DNA of 64,000 nucleotides from Rostratula benghalensis (taxonomy: Eukaryota > Chordata > Aves > Charadriiformes > Rostratulidae). A program made the position numbers and the translations under genes. The DNA lies in contig VXAI01000137.1 of assembly GCA_013399305.1 (NCBI GenBank), positions 1,831,894 through 1,895,893 on the forward strand, written 5' to 3'. Each line of letters starts with the position of its first letter. Positions within the stretch are counted from its first letter, which is position 1. Below, one piece after another: positions 23,401 through 37,600 of the stretch. A model generated the notes under the pieces. The model did not search any database. It was not told the DNA's origin and saw only the letters and a program-made list of their open reading frames with translations.

Positions 23401-26400
23401 ATCTGCACTGGCATATGCTTACCTGTGGGAACGTGGAGATTATTGTCCAGTTTATTATCCAAAGATAAAATGAAAGCAAGCATGTCAATACAAGGTTAAG
23501 GTTGAGAATTTTACATGTGCAAATGTCATTATATTTAAAAGTTATGTCTCGTGTAGTTTTCCCAGCCTCGAGCTTTCCTTTGTCAAGGTTTCCCATNNNN
23601 NNNNNNNNNNNNNNNNNNNNNNNNNNNNNNNNNNNNNNNNNNNNNNNNNNNNNNNNNNNNNNNNNNNNNNNNNNNNNNNNNNNNNNNNNNNNNNNNNNNN
23701 NNNNNNNNNNNNNNNNNNNNNNNNNNNNNNNNNNNNNNNNNNNNNNNNNNNNNNNNNNNNNNNNNNNNNNNNNNNNNNNNNNNNNNNNNNNNNNNNNNNN
23801 NNNNNNNNNNNNNNNNNNNNNNNNNNNNNNNNNNNNNNNNNNNNNNNNNNNNNNNNNNNNNNNNNNNNNNNNNNNNNNNNNNNNNNNNNNNNNNNNNNNN
23901 NNNNNNNNNNNNNNNNNNNNNNNNNNNNNNNNNNNNNNNNNNNNNNNNNNNNNNNNNNNNNNNNNNNNNNNNNNNNNNNNNNNNNNNNNNNNNNNNNNNN
24001 NNNNNNNNNNNNNNNNNNNNNNNNNNNNNNNNNNNNNNNNNNNNNNNNNNNNNNNNNNNNNNNNNNNNNNNNNNNNNNNNNNNNNNNNNNNNNNNNNNNN
24101 NNNNNNNNNNNNNNNNNNNNNNNNNNNNNNNNNNNNNNNNNNNNNNNNNNNNNNNNNNNNNNNNNNNNNNNNNNNNNNNNNNNNNNNNNNNNNNNNNNNN
24201 NNNNNNNNNNNNNNNNNNNNNNNNNNNNNNNNNNNNNNNNNNNNNNNNNNNNNNNNNNNNNNNNNNNNNNNNNNNNNNNNNNNNNNNNNNNNNNNNNNNN
24301 NNNNNNNNNNNNNNNNNNNNNNNNNNNNNNNNNNNNNNNNNNNNNNNNNNNNNNNNNNNNNNNNNNNNNNNNNNNNNNNNNNNNNNNNNNNNNNNNNNNN
24401 NNNNNNNNNNNNNNNNNNNNNNNNNNNNNNNNNNNNNNNNNNNNNNNNNNNNNNNNNNNNNNNNNNNNNNNNNNNNNNNNNTGAGCTTTCAAGGTCCCTT
24501 CCAATCCCTGAGATTCTGTGATTTCTTTCAAGTTTGTTTCACTGGTGGTGCTGGAGCTCAGTAATAGCAGCGTTTTTCTAAGGTGTCACCTCTCTGGGCT
24601 CATTTTGCTGACAATTTGTCTGTGAAGGCTGGCTCTGAACAAAAGCAGGGACTTTTCCATAGCAACTAGTCATTTAGTCTACAGCAGTGACCTAAACACT
24701 TTTCTCTGCTAATTACTAAGTCAGGACAGAAGTAGTCTCTCTGTCACTCTAGAGGCAGCAGGAATATAAAACCAGATTCTGGCATATATATAGAAATCAG
24801 TTTTCGTAATGGAAATCTAATGTAGAACTTCAATATTCTTTGTGGTTTAGAAACTGTATTTTGGGGTTTTTTGTGTAGCAGAAGGTGCTAATGTATCTGA
24901 TCTCTGCATTTCAAATGTCACTTTCTGGATGTGTAACTCCAAATTGATTCTTGATTGCTATTGGGCATAATTATCACATTTTGATGATCCCTGCATGCAC
25001 CTATGCCCCGAGGTACAGGATTTGACCTTTTGTTTTGTTACTAGATCTGTCGTGTATCAGTCACATGCCTTACTTACTAGACCTGAATGCTTCCCACAAT
25101 GAATTGACTACATATTTTGCTTTTAAACCACCTAAAAATCTCAAGGTAAGTTGCAAAGAATGCATTTTTATAGGTTTGAATTCAAAATCGTTTACTAAAT
25201 CTAACTTAAACGTTGTATCTGGACGTGTGCAAAAGCAAATTTTTATGCCTTTCTTACATAATCTGATATTTTTAATAGCTTTTTGGGTTTTTTACACTGC
25301 ACATTTCACTCTTTTAGTTTCTTTTACACGCTGAACCCTGGCATGCCACGGGAAGGTGTATTGTACAGCTGACTGTTCTAGCCAGGGGGAAATACAGACA
25401 GAGCTTTTTTCCTTGCTTGTCGAATTCATCAGCCCTTTAGCAAGACCAGTTCCTCCCTTTCAAATCCACTGGTGCCAGTCTGTGTGCTGCTCTTCCCTTT
25501 GCTGGCTGTTTTCCTGTCCCCCACGTTGGGTTATAAAAAGCAGGACATTATTTTGAAATACGACCTTTATGTATTTCTTTGCCTTCCCTGTTAGGTTTTT
25601 TTTTTAATGTGTATGCATAATTACAGGACTGTTAATGATGATGATGTTGGGGGAATGGATAGTTTTGGAAGTTCCCAGGTTGTGAATTCCACGTGTCATA
25701 ATAACGAGCCCTTTTGTTTACATCCCAATATTAATATTAATAATCTTTTTATTTCTTCCACACCCTTGCTCACACATTTGATGTAACAGCTGCTTAGTTT
25801 TATGAGGCAGCTGGAAATGCTGAAGGAAAAAAAAAAAAATAAAATTAACTTTCTGTCTTTTTTTTCTTCAGGAAGTGGATTTTTCATACAATCAAATACC
25901 TAGAATGCGAGATTTGTCAGCGTACCAGGCGCTTACTAAACTCCTGCTGGACTGTATCCTTTATGGAAACTTGAATGGGAGAAAAGTTGCTGGTCTGCTT
26001 TCTGAACAGCTCTTTACTGCAAACAGAAACCTCCTTTCTTTGTATTTTTTCCTTCCTGTCAGTTCTGTCTTTCGAAGCAAGATGAAACACTGTCATTATG
26101 TGACACTGCTCTTCATTTACTTAAGCAGGTGTGGTGTTAAAGGTGTTTGTTTGTGCATCTAAGGTATTAGCTTGCTAGAGGAACACCAGAAAAAACTCCA
26201 GGTTGCCTCGTGTAAAACCGAAAATGTGAGATGTCACACTGCCTTTGCGTGGCAGAGTGAATAAATAATCCCAGTATTTCTATATTAGAAAGGTTAATAG
26301 GAAATGCCCTGGGAACACTGAGCTCCCTTACATGAAAGAGGCGCGCTGTTTCATCTTAGACACAGCTAATTACGCAGGGACTGTGGAGGACAAGGCTGTT

Positions 26401-29400
26401 TAGTGACAATGAAGAGGATTTTTAGATGAGAGAAAGCTTGCTGGATTATGCTGGGGGACATACACGGAGCCAAGGTGTTCTGCTACCTGTTTTCCACACT
26501 CCCACTCTGGTGGTACCCAGTCTGTGGGATTAGAAACATTATTCTGGCAGAAATCGGATAAACGCGAACCTGCAGATTAAGTTTCTTCATTAATTACTTC
26601 TCCAAGGCTGTCCATAGTACTTTTTATCTCCCTAATGATTTTCCAAGGCTTCTCTGAGTGGACTTCATGTTGACGTGCTGCCTTCTTAACAATTGCTTCC
26701 TGAAGGGCTTGTGAACCTTTTCTCTTTACCTCCTAAATTGCATTCTTGATTTTCTGCTCTCCGAAAAGGAGAAGACAGCGGGCTGGTGCAGCTTTTTCTC
26801 AGGCTCTTCTTCTCAAAGTAGCCCATTACCAAATGATATTAATACAATGCCTTTTTTTTATCTAGGAGCAGATAAAGCATTTGCAGGGTGTCCAAGGTTA
26901 CGTTGTTCACACGTTTGACAAGGTGTGCAGGTGACTGGATGGGTGTCAAGAAAATGGCATTGAGATGCAATCCCTTTGCAATTCTAATTTTCCACCGCGG
27001 AGCAAAAAAAAAAACATATGGCAAAATGAAAAGGGAAAAGAAAAAAAAAAAAAAGATCAGAGTGTTGTATTATGGATCTGAATGGGTATTTTTTGTCATT
27101 TTGGTTTCAATGCAGCAGCGTGCGGTCCCCAATTTCTCCATTTGTCAATGAAGGGGCTGCTGAATGGAGGAGGAAAACTGCTTCATGCACACGGTTGCAA
27201 CGAGACTCTCTGAAGTAGAGGAAAATGAGTGCAGGGTTTAGAAGTGTGGGATTTAGAGCAGCGAAGTGGCACCGTTCCTAACCCGTGTCAAGCACTCCTC
27301 ACCGAAGACATGGCAGACAAAACAAGCTGTTCTTTGTAATTGTAAAGGGAAAGACTAAACATCAGGCAGTAGCAGAAACGTTTGGCAAGCGTTTCTCATT
27401 GACAGTAACTATGTGCTTCTTACCATATTTAAGTGAATTATGATGCAGATGGTAAGGTCATGGTAACTCTTATTTTTTTTTTCTCTGACAGGTGCACACA
27501 TAAGCACACCTGAGAGGTTTATAAATGAGTTTTCAAGGAGGAAACTGCCCAAACCAGAAAGGGAGACAGCTTGGACAATAATGTCTGGCAAAGCATTATA
27601 GTCAGTCATTAAAGGACTAAAGCTGATTATTGTAGGTTTTAGTGCTGAGCAATTTGCTGCCTCATATTGATGCTTATGCTTTAAACAATGTTTTTTTTTT
27701 TCCTCACCAAAACTTTTCCTCCTCAGCTGACACAGAAGCAGTGTCCCATTTGGTATGCAAATCAACTAATATCTGTCAAATATCAGTGCCTGTGGATGGT
27801 TTGGGTTTCTTTTCTAAAACGAGAGAGCCAGCCTAGTGTGAGGTCCTATGAGAAGATAAATCTGTGCTTACTAACTCATTTCTCCTCCTCTCCCTCCCCA
27901 TCTCGGCCTGTGAGTGCAGGACCGAGGGAGCGTACGGTGAAGTCCCTCTGTAGGAACACAGTCAGGAAAAAAACAGTGTTCTGTTATCCCTGGCAGAGCT
28001 TGCATTTTACTTGGTTACAATATCATTCAGATTGAGAGGGGGGAAAAAAGAAAAAAAACAACCTGCCAATTTGTCTGCTGCCTGATAGAACATGAACAAA
28101 AATTCGCTTTCCCCTCTTTGCAGGCAGAGTTCATTAAGTCAACAAAAAATGTTTTCTGCTGTGATTGCCTAAAAGCATTTCTCCTTGTCCTGCATGTTCT
28201 GGCTATTTATTTATTTTTTAATATCTTTCTTAGGTTTTGGGGTTTTTTTTATGTAGTTCCAGCTGGGACACTTAGAATAGGAGTAAAATTCTTCTTGCTT
28301 GACTTCAGGCATCAAACAATTAGATGGATGGATCAGAGTTTGTCTGATTTCAATAGAATGGAGAGAGAAGGAGTCAGTTACCTCTGCAGTTCATCCCGTT
28401 GTAAGGGAGCAATCTGAGAAAGCTTGTTGTCAAAGGAAAGCTGCTTTAAGGAATCTGGGTAATTATGTTAATGCTGAAGTTTGCTGAGAGGAATCCTAAC
28501 TACTTTTACTGCTGCTTCTGAGTTTCATGTTCATTTGAAATACCATTTCCCCTTTTAGTACAGATGGCCAGTGTGCAGCAGGTATAATTTAAAGCAAAAT
28601 AGCCCCATATAGTACTACTGTGTGTTAATTGGGTAATTTGTATATAACACTTGGAGGTCAAGGTCAGTTTGGAGCAATGTTAAGTACTCTGTAATAGTAA
28701 AAAGATTGCACGTTCCTCTGATGGCTCAGCCATGTGCCTGTGTTCTACAGCTGACCCAGTATGACTGGTGCCTAGCTAAAGAAGTAATGACCCCTGTGTT
28801 TTAGCCTGCACACAGAGAATCATGGAATGGTTTGGGTTGGAAGGGGCCTTCAAGATCGTCCAGTTCCACCTCCAACCAGACCAGGTTGCTCAAAGCCCGC
28901 TCCAACCTGGCCTTGAACCCCTCCAGGGATGGGGCAGCCACAGCTTCTCTGGGCAACCTGGGCCAGGCTCTCACCACCCTCACAGCAAAGAAGTTCTTTC
29001 TAGTGTCTAATCTAAATCTGCCCCCTTTCAATTTAAAACCATTCCCCCTCATCCTATGGCTCCACTCCCTCATAAAGAGACCCTCCCCTTGTCTCCTATA
29101 GGCCCTCTTTAGGTACTGGAAGGCTGATATAACATCTCCCTGGAGCCTTCTTTTCTCCAGGCTGAACAACCCCAAAGCTCCATCCAGCCTGGCCTTGAAC
29201 ATGTCCAGGGATGGAGCATCCACAACTTCTCTCTTCCAGTGGCTTCCCATTGGCTCCATTGACTAATTAGCAACTAATTCTTGCCAAGGTTTTGTGGTCA
29301 ATTATTTTCCTTAAATGCAAACACCTCTGTATAGACAATAACATAGAAGAGATAAGAGGACTGGAGAAGTGTCACAGTCTGACTCATCTTAGTTTGTCAC

Positions 29401-31618
29401 ACAACAGGCTCATTGCAATCAGTGGCCTCGAGAATTTGCCTATCAAAATGCTCAACCTGGTAAGAAAGAAGTAGTTGTAGTTGTTCCTGTCTGTCTTTTA
29501 TGAATACATCAATGCCTTAATACATGGAATTAATTTAAATGCAGTTACATAACAAGTTTTCAGATGTATATGTAATAGTGGACACACAATTGTAGAATCC
29601 CAAGTTGGAAGGGACCTCAAGGATCATCTGGACAAGCCTTTCTTGGCCAAAGCACAATCTAGATAACATGGCCCAACACCCCATCCACCTGGATCTTGAA
29701 AATGTCCTACACTGGTGACATTCCCTTGGGGAGATTATTCCAGTAGCTGATTGTTCTCAATGTGAAAAACTTTCCTTTTGTGTCCAATCAAAATCTCCCC
29801 AGGAATAGCTTGTACCCATCACCCCTCATTTTTTCCATGTGACTCCTTGTAAAAAGAGGGACTCCATCTTCTTTGTAGTCACCCTTTGAATACCAGAGCA
29901 TGGTGAGACGGTCTCCCCTAAGTCTTCTGTTCTCAAGGTGGAGCAAACCCAATTCTCTCAGCCTTTCCCATATCACAGCTTCCCAGAACTTTGATTTACT
30001 AATACAGGATGGTACAGGTTAGAAGGGAGGTGGGAAGGTCATCTGAGACAGCTTCCTGCTCAAAAGAGAGCCATCTTCAGTGGAGGCTGCTCAGCGCTTT
30101 GGTTTTGAATTTCTCCAAAGATATTTTACTCCAGGTAGGGTGTTATTTTTGTTGCTTAGGTGATGTGTGAGAAGTTATGTACAGTGCAAGTCCTTCGGTA
30201 CAAACAATGAAGATTTCTTTTTTAAAAGTACATTTTTCTCATTAAGTTGTGTTTGTAGAATCATAGGATGGTTAGAGTTGGAAGGGACCTTGAAGATGAT
30301 CCAACCCCTTGCCACCGGCAGGGACACCTCCCACCAGACCAGGTTGCTCAAAGACCCATCCAGTCTGGCCTTGAACCCCTCCAGGGATGGGGCTGTGGGA
30401 GGTGTCCCTGCCCAGGGCAGGGGGGTTGGAACTGGATGATCTTTAAGGTCCCTTCCAACTCAAACCATTCTGTGATTCTAAGATAGCCAAGGGTAACTGG
30501 CCAAGATACAGACCTTTCTGCCAATGTCTCTGCTTGTTTGCCCTCATCTCTCTATTTTCCAGGTTTTGGGAAGGCATTTATCTCGGTGTTCCTCAGTTCT
30601 GTGTTTGTGAACCAATTCCACCTTCTGAATCATTTCAAGATACTTGGGGAGCCATCAGTATAGAGGTTGGGCAGAAACACAAGCAAAACCTATTTTCAGT
30701 GCAATTCAGTTGGTAGAAAATACAACAGGCTACTTCTTAATAGTTTCTATTTTTTAATAACGATTTAAAAAATATATTTAATAGGATTTTTAAAATGAGT
30801 ACCAAAAACTTATACAGAGAAATATGTTCATATTTGCTACATTAGTTTTAAGCACCTACATAAATATTTTAGGTAAAGTGAATTAATCCTTTATCAAAAA
30901 TAGAAATATTCTTTTCCACTCTTTTTAAAATTTTAAAGATTTTTCTTCTGGTCTGTAGTAATTGGTATAGGGAAGAGTAACTAAGGTCTGTACCCATCAA
31001 GGCCTGATGGGCCCTCGTACTTATTGCTGCTTTGATATTCAGGAAAGGTATTCCCATTTAAAAGTGGATGGTAGTATGCTTTGAATAATATATTAAAATA
31101 ATTTCAATAACATATTTTTAATATATTTTAGATATATAATGCCTGGGGTGGCTTGCAGTTATGCCCTTAGTGGCAATAAAACCGAATTTTGTCTCATTTT
31201 TAGTGGATAAGATTAACTGGGGTTGGCAAAATCCTGCCTGTAAGTTCTGAAATGAACTATAGGAGTGTGACAGCCTGAGCTGACAGGAAGATCTTTTCTC
31301 TAAATGCTTTCTTCGGGGAGAACTACAGAAAGTCACTCAACCATTGTGTGCTCTGATTTCCTCATCTGTTAAAAGGCCTGGTAATGATTCTGTTCCTAAC
31401 AGTTATCTGCTCTGTAAAATGTTTTGGAGGTTGTGGTAACAGCTAAGCCTTATTAATATGAGCGTGTTCTCCAGTTTGGGTTCTAACATGCTGATACAAT
31501 TATTTGTAAAACTGCTGGTCTTTTTTAATTAGCAAAGTAGATAGTCATATGGAAATTATGTAAATAGACAGATTTTAGCCTAGCATTTTCTTTTACTAAT
31601 GAGAGTAATATGCAGTTC

Positions 31619-31654
<36 letters not shown>

Positions 31655-34600
31655 ATGGAAGCAGCCATCCCCTTTCTTTCCATTTTCCCTCGAGCATTTT
31701 AGGTTGAAAGAGTAGTAAGGTCTGAAGTTTGGAAGAAAGGCTTCAAAAACTGCAAATACTGCCTAGTTATACCTAAAAGCCTTTATTCTGCTTATGTTTG
31801 CAAAAAAAAAAAAAAAAGAGAGAAGTGCAGCTCTAATGAACTGGACTCTTAGGAATTTTATGCTTTGCAAAAAAGGAGGGTCTCTACACAAATCCCTTTT
31901 GTTCTCAGAATTTTATGTGCACCTCTTGCATAGTGTTTTGCAACTAGAGCTCTAAGCTGTATCCTATTAAACAGAGGTCTAACGAAGAACAGGAAGAGCC
32001 TCCACGCTATTAATAACCTAATTAAACATTTAAAAGTCAGGAAAAATGTCAAGGACAGACAACTGGATTGACATTAGAGTCAGCTAGCTTATTTATTTCA
32101 ATAGTTCCTAAATATTTATTAATAGAATATGAGGCTTCTGAGCTCTCAGCGCAAGGATGCTGATGGAAAAGTAGAACTCACAAGGTTATAGAGAAAGAAT
32201 CATGTTGAGAGGCCATCTGGGTACCTGTGGCCACTGGGACAAAGATGAGTGCAGAACCAAGCACGTTATACCTGTTTGGAGTTTGTAGCAGACACGAGCC
32301 TATGATTTGTGAGGCCCTGAGAAATGAAGCCATCTGGTGTCCAGTGATGAATGTAGGTCTCCTGTCTTGTACCTTGTTTGGAAGGGATGTAAAACAACAG
32401 TTGGGTATGAACTCTCAAAAGCTGGGGTCGATTCTTATGTTAGGGTCTGGATGATCTTAGAGAAAGGTGGGGATTTGGGTTGGTTTTTCTTTAACATTTC
32501 TCTGCGTGCTGTCACTGAGAGTAAATAACGTCTGCCTTCATTTCGTGGGCATCGAGATGAACTTGTGTATCACAGAATCACAGAATCTCAGGGGTTGGAA
32601 GGGACCTGGAAAGCTCATCCAGTCCAATCCCCCTGCCAGAGCAGGAACACCCAGAGCAGGTCACACAGGAACACGTCCAGGCAGGTTTGAATGTCTCCAG
32701 AGAATGAGACTCGACCACCTCTCTGGGCAGCCTCTGCCAGGGTTCCGTCACCCTCACCTTTAAGTTTTTCCTCATATTTCAGTGGAACCTCCTGTGTTCC
32801 AGCTTGCACCCATTGCCCCTTGTCCTATCATTGCCTGTCACTGAGAAGAGCCTGGCTCCATCCTCCTGACACTCACCCTTTCCAGATTTATAAACATTCA
32901 GGAGGTCACCCCTCAGTCTCCTCTTCTCCAAGCTCAAGAGACCCAGCTCCCTCAGCCTTTCCCTCATCTGGGAGATGCTCCACTCCCTTCAGCATCTCTG
33001 TGGCTCTGCCCTGGACTCTCTCCAGCAGTTCCCTGTCCCTCTGGAGCTGAGGGTCCCAGAACTGGACACACTATTCCAGATGGGGTCTCACCAGGGCAGA
33101 GGAGAGGGGGAGGAGAACCTCTCTTGACCTACTGACCACAGCCCTTCCAATACACCCCAGGATGCCATTGGCCTTCTTGGCCACCAGGGCACAGAGCTGG
33201 CTCATGGTCATCCTGCTGCCCACCAGGATCTCCAGGTTCTTTTCCCCTACACTGCTCCCCAACAGGTCAGTTCCCAACCTCTACTGGTACCTGGGGTTGA
33301 GTATCCCAGAGATATTTTTATAGACTGCCTGCAGTCCCGAGAAGACAGCACTGTATTGCTCTTCCTTAATATTGTCATTATTTATTCCGTAATCATAAGT
33401 GTAAATATAACCATGATTACAGAAGGAAATTCTATGTATTTATGTATATATATTCTATACTTTTATGTGCATACCTATTTCCTGTATTTTGAGTTGGATA
33501 ATGACAAGTGTATCCTTCAGCTGGTATCAGCTTTGAAAGAATATTAGAGCTCTTGTTATTGCTGTTGTCTTTTGCAGCTCTTCAAGGTGAGTTGAAGACA
33601 AGTTAATCAGAAGACGCTTGATTCTTTTTTTCCTTGGGCAATATAAAAACCTGTAATCTGTCATCTCAAGATGAAGATGGGGCTAATTCATAACAGGCCT
33701 CTTTGTAATAGGATTCTCAATAATGAAGTGAACTCTTTCCTTCCTCAGAAATGTTGTTTTCCGTCTGTAGAAATTTATCAACTGTTTTTATGCTTTCATT
33801 TCTTCTCAGAGCTCTAACCAGATCGAGAAGATAACTGGGCTGGACAGCTTGAAAACTCTACAGAAGCTGGACCTATCTAGCAATAAAATATCTAGCCTAG
33901 AAGGCTTGGAGGAACATGATCTACTAGAGGTGATCAACCTAGAGGATAACCAGGTACCGTAGTTAATATTGATCTCAGCTTTTTCTAAGAATGCATAATT
34001 TATTTCCTTTTTCTAAAATTCAATCCCTGTAAGGCTTACTCAAAAAACAGCACTGCAAGGAATGAATATTAGAAAAGATGACATTTTTTCCTTTGGTTTT
34101 TCACTCCAGTACTGTTTCACATCTTGATTGATAGTGTACTCCTCGGGCCTTATTTAATATCTCCAGATGGGTTTATCTTTATGTAGGTATCACTTCTGTG
34201 GCATTTAGTGCTCACATCCATAAAGAACTAAGAGCACTCCCTTGAGTGGATAAGATAGGGATGAGTATGCAGCTTTTTCAGCTTGATTATTCTTGAGGCT
34301 CTTTACTTACATCACAGCTTTTCTACTGCCAGGCCTCAGGAGGGTTGGGTAATATCTCTCAGCCCAATTTTATGACCACAGATTCTTCTGAGCTCTCAGC
34401 TGGAAACTTCCTGTAAGGCAGAATGGCATGTACTCTATTGTAAAGTGGCTTTTGTTCTGCAGCAGCATTTTCACTGGAAGTACAAGGATACAATCCAAGT
34501 GATTTGTATTTGAATTTTGAAACCCAAGCCATATATACATAATACTTTTGATACTGAGCTTCCAGGGTCCTTAACTGAAAAGATCATCAGTTCATTTTGA

Positions 34601-37600
34601 CTCCAAAGACACATGTATATGTGAAAAAAATATCTAACAAAATAAAAAATAAAAATATTAACCAGGAATTGAACATGAAGGAGGCCTACAGGAGAGATGG
34701 GGAGGGACTCTTTATTAGGGAGCAGAGCCATAGGATGGGGGGTAATGGTTTTAAATTGAAAGAGGGGGGGAGATTTAGATGAGATTTTAGGAAGAACTTC
34801 TTTCCTGTGAGGGTGGTGAGAGCCTGGCCCGGGTTGCCCAGAGAATCTGTGGCTGCCCCATCCCTGGAGGGGTTCAAGGCCAGGCTGGATGGGACTTGGA
34901 GCCACCTGCTCTGGTGGGAGGTGTCCCTGCCCAGGGCAGGGGGTTGGAACTGGATGATCTTTAAGGTCCCTTCCAACACGAATCATTCTATGATTCTGTG
35001 ATTTTCTGTCCTTTTTCCTTACTTGAAAGATACATTTACGGGATGTAACTCAAGACACTATGAATTCTTTTTCTCACGGTGTTCGGGTTGACATTTAAAG
35101 GTACATCAATTGCACTAGGCAGGAAAGTAGCTAATAGTATGGTTGCTATTAGCCTTAATAACACCACTTCCATTGCCTCATATAGTTTCCACTGTTCTTT
35201 ATGGCATGCAAAAGCTATTAACTTTACCTCATCAAAATTTGCCTCTTTTAATGATGTTATTGAAACTGTTTAATGAGTTACCATTTTTTGAACATTTCCT
35301 TCTGAAGAATAATTTGAAGAGTATTTTAAGTAATTAAGACAGCAAGATCTGAGTGACTTCAGCTCCCTACCACCCAGAATGATCTTAAATGCTTGATTTT
35401 TCAAAAATAACCACGATAGGTTTATCTGCAAACCATGTCTGTTATATACACCTTCAGTGATTTTCAAACCCTGACAGTTGGCTTTCTACAATTAATTTAG
35501 GAAACTCATCCAAATGACATTTGACTTGGTCACAACTGTTCCCCAGTGGGCTTCTTGTTATCTCAGAATGAATATTGGGTAGGCTATGGTTGAGATTTAT
35601 GTTTTTAGATGCTTTATGTAAGCAGAGTGTAAGTTAGGGATAGAATCTGAAGTCTTGTAGGTTTGGTCTTTGAGCAATGGAGGAGAACTAGGTCTCTCAA
35701 CGAGGCAATTCATCCCAGCCTACTGTGGAGCAGGTGACCTCTGGAACTGCCTCTCCCCACTGATTATAAATTGAATTTAAGCGACTGACTTGGGCTCATT
35801 TAACAGATGGCTAAAATGAAGAGTTGTGAGTTCTGTTTGACCCATTTTGTTTTAATTGAGAGAGCCTTACAACTGTTCACTCAGGGTCTAGCATGACTTT
35901 GACCAATCCCAGGTAACTTCTATCGCTTATCTGATGTGCCTGAGTCCAGCCAGAGGAAGTTTCCTTCATGGATAGGGGAGATTTTAGGTGACTGCATCAC
36001 CCTCTGGACACAGCCAGCCAAGGACAACTTTGCTGATGCTTTTCAGCTAAGTGCTGCAAGTGAAGCAGGATGAACTTGAGCTCCAGAGAAAAACTCCTAG
36101 CAGGATTTTTTGTTGGTTTTTTTTTTTTTTTTTTTTTTTCCTCCTAGTGAACTGAAGCACAACTATAACTGTAGAATTGCCTCGCTTAAGCACATCAGCC
36201 ACATAAAAGCTAAATGTGGTAGGGCTTGACATTTGAAAGAACTGGAAAATCGCAGGTGGTTTGAAATTGCTGCCTGCATTATGCTGCTTCTCCAGCTAAC
36301 ATCCAAGTTGTCTGCCTTTTGTGACTAGAAGAGCCTTATTGAATGCAGTTAACATGTATAGCCATTTCGTGAGTGTAATGAATTTTTTTTATGTCCACAT
36401 TTTAAGAGCAGGGATTAAAATCGGGTGGGGTTTTTTTCCCCATAGTTATTGTGGCTTCTGTTGCTGATTATTTATGCTCTGTTTCTGTCACTAATTAGAT
36501 TGCTGAGCTGAGTGAACTTGAATATATTGAAGATCTGCCTCTCCTCAGAGTTTTAAATCTTTTAAAAAACCCTGTACAGGTAAGAAAGAACCAAAGAGGA
36601 AGCCAAAAAAAAAAAAAACAAACCCCAAAAAAACCCCAACCAAAAACTGCTGTTTTGCATCACACCAGAATCCAGTTAGCCTGAGTTTCTACCTCTGGGA
36701 GTGGCCAGGTGATTTCAGGGAATGAGTACAAGAAATAACAGGATGGTTTCCCTGGAATGTGTCCCACCTTTGTCTGGGAACATTGTCTGAACCAAACCTG
36801 CATGTGAATCGTGATGTTTAATATCTGCAGAGTAAATCCATGAATTTTATTAATTGCATTTGTGAATCTGTTTCTGGGTTTGTGCTCACGGTGTGCCCTG
36901 ATTTTTGCTGGGGAAGTGAGCCCCTTTTTGTTTGCTTTGAAAGTCTACACTCGGTTGTTCCTGAGAAAAAAATCAAAGGAACTCAATAGTACCCCTTTTA
37001 AAATCACGTGTCTCTGGAATCTGTATCTTATTTTCTTCTTTGGGATTTGCTCAGTTCTCATTTATGGCTCCCATAATATTCCTCAATTAATGAATGTAAA
37101 CACCCATTTTATCCACAACAATGACATTTGCAAAACATCAGAAATTCTGACTTTGACTCTGTTTGTAGTTTGCCCTGAGTGCTCAAAGATGGTTCTATCC
37201 TGACTTTTGTGATTTCTAAATTATGTCTGAATTTTACAGTTATTTTCAATGTCAGAGGGAAGGAAAAGGTTCAGGGTTTAACTTCTCCTTCCTGGAATTG
37301 CCAGTTTTCTGTTGGCTTCCATGAGAATGGTTTGTCGTGGCACATGAAAAAAATACCCATAACAGGCTGTCCCTGGTCCTTCTTAATCTGAAAACCATTT
37401 TCTGATTAGGTATCCTTCCCCTCAGGAAAGTCTTATCCTCTTCCTTTTGATTACTGTTTTAATAACTTACACATGCAACAGTCACCTTGAGACAGCTGCC
37501 TGGATTTCAGTTGTTTTAACAGGACCTTACTGGTTTTAGAACTAAGCAGCTTCATGAACTTGTCAGTGTCAGCTTTTAAATTTGATTTATANTAATTATC

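Noticed and set aside
23502..24521. Long open frame of over 300 codons on both strands
   Set aside because: It consists almost entirely of the N run 23597-24481; the called ends are intron and CR1.
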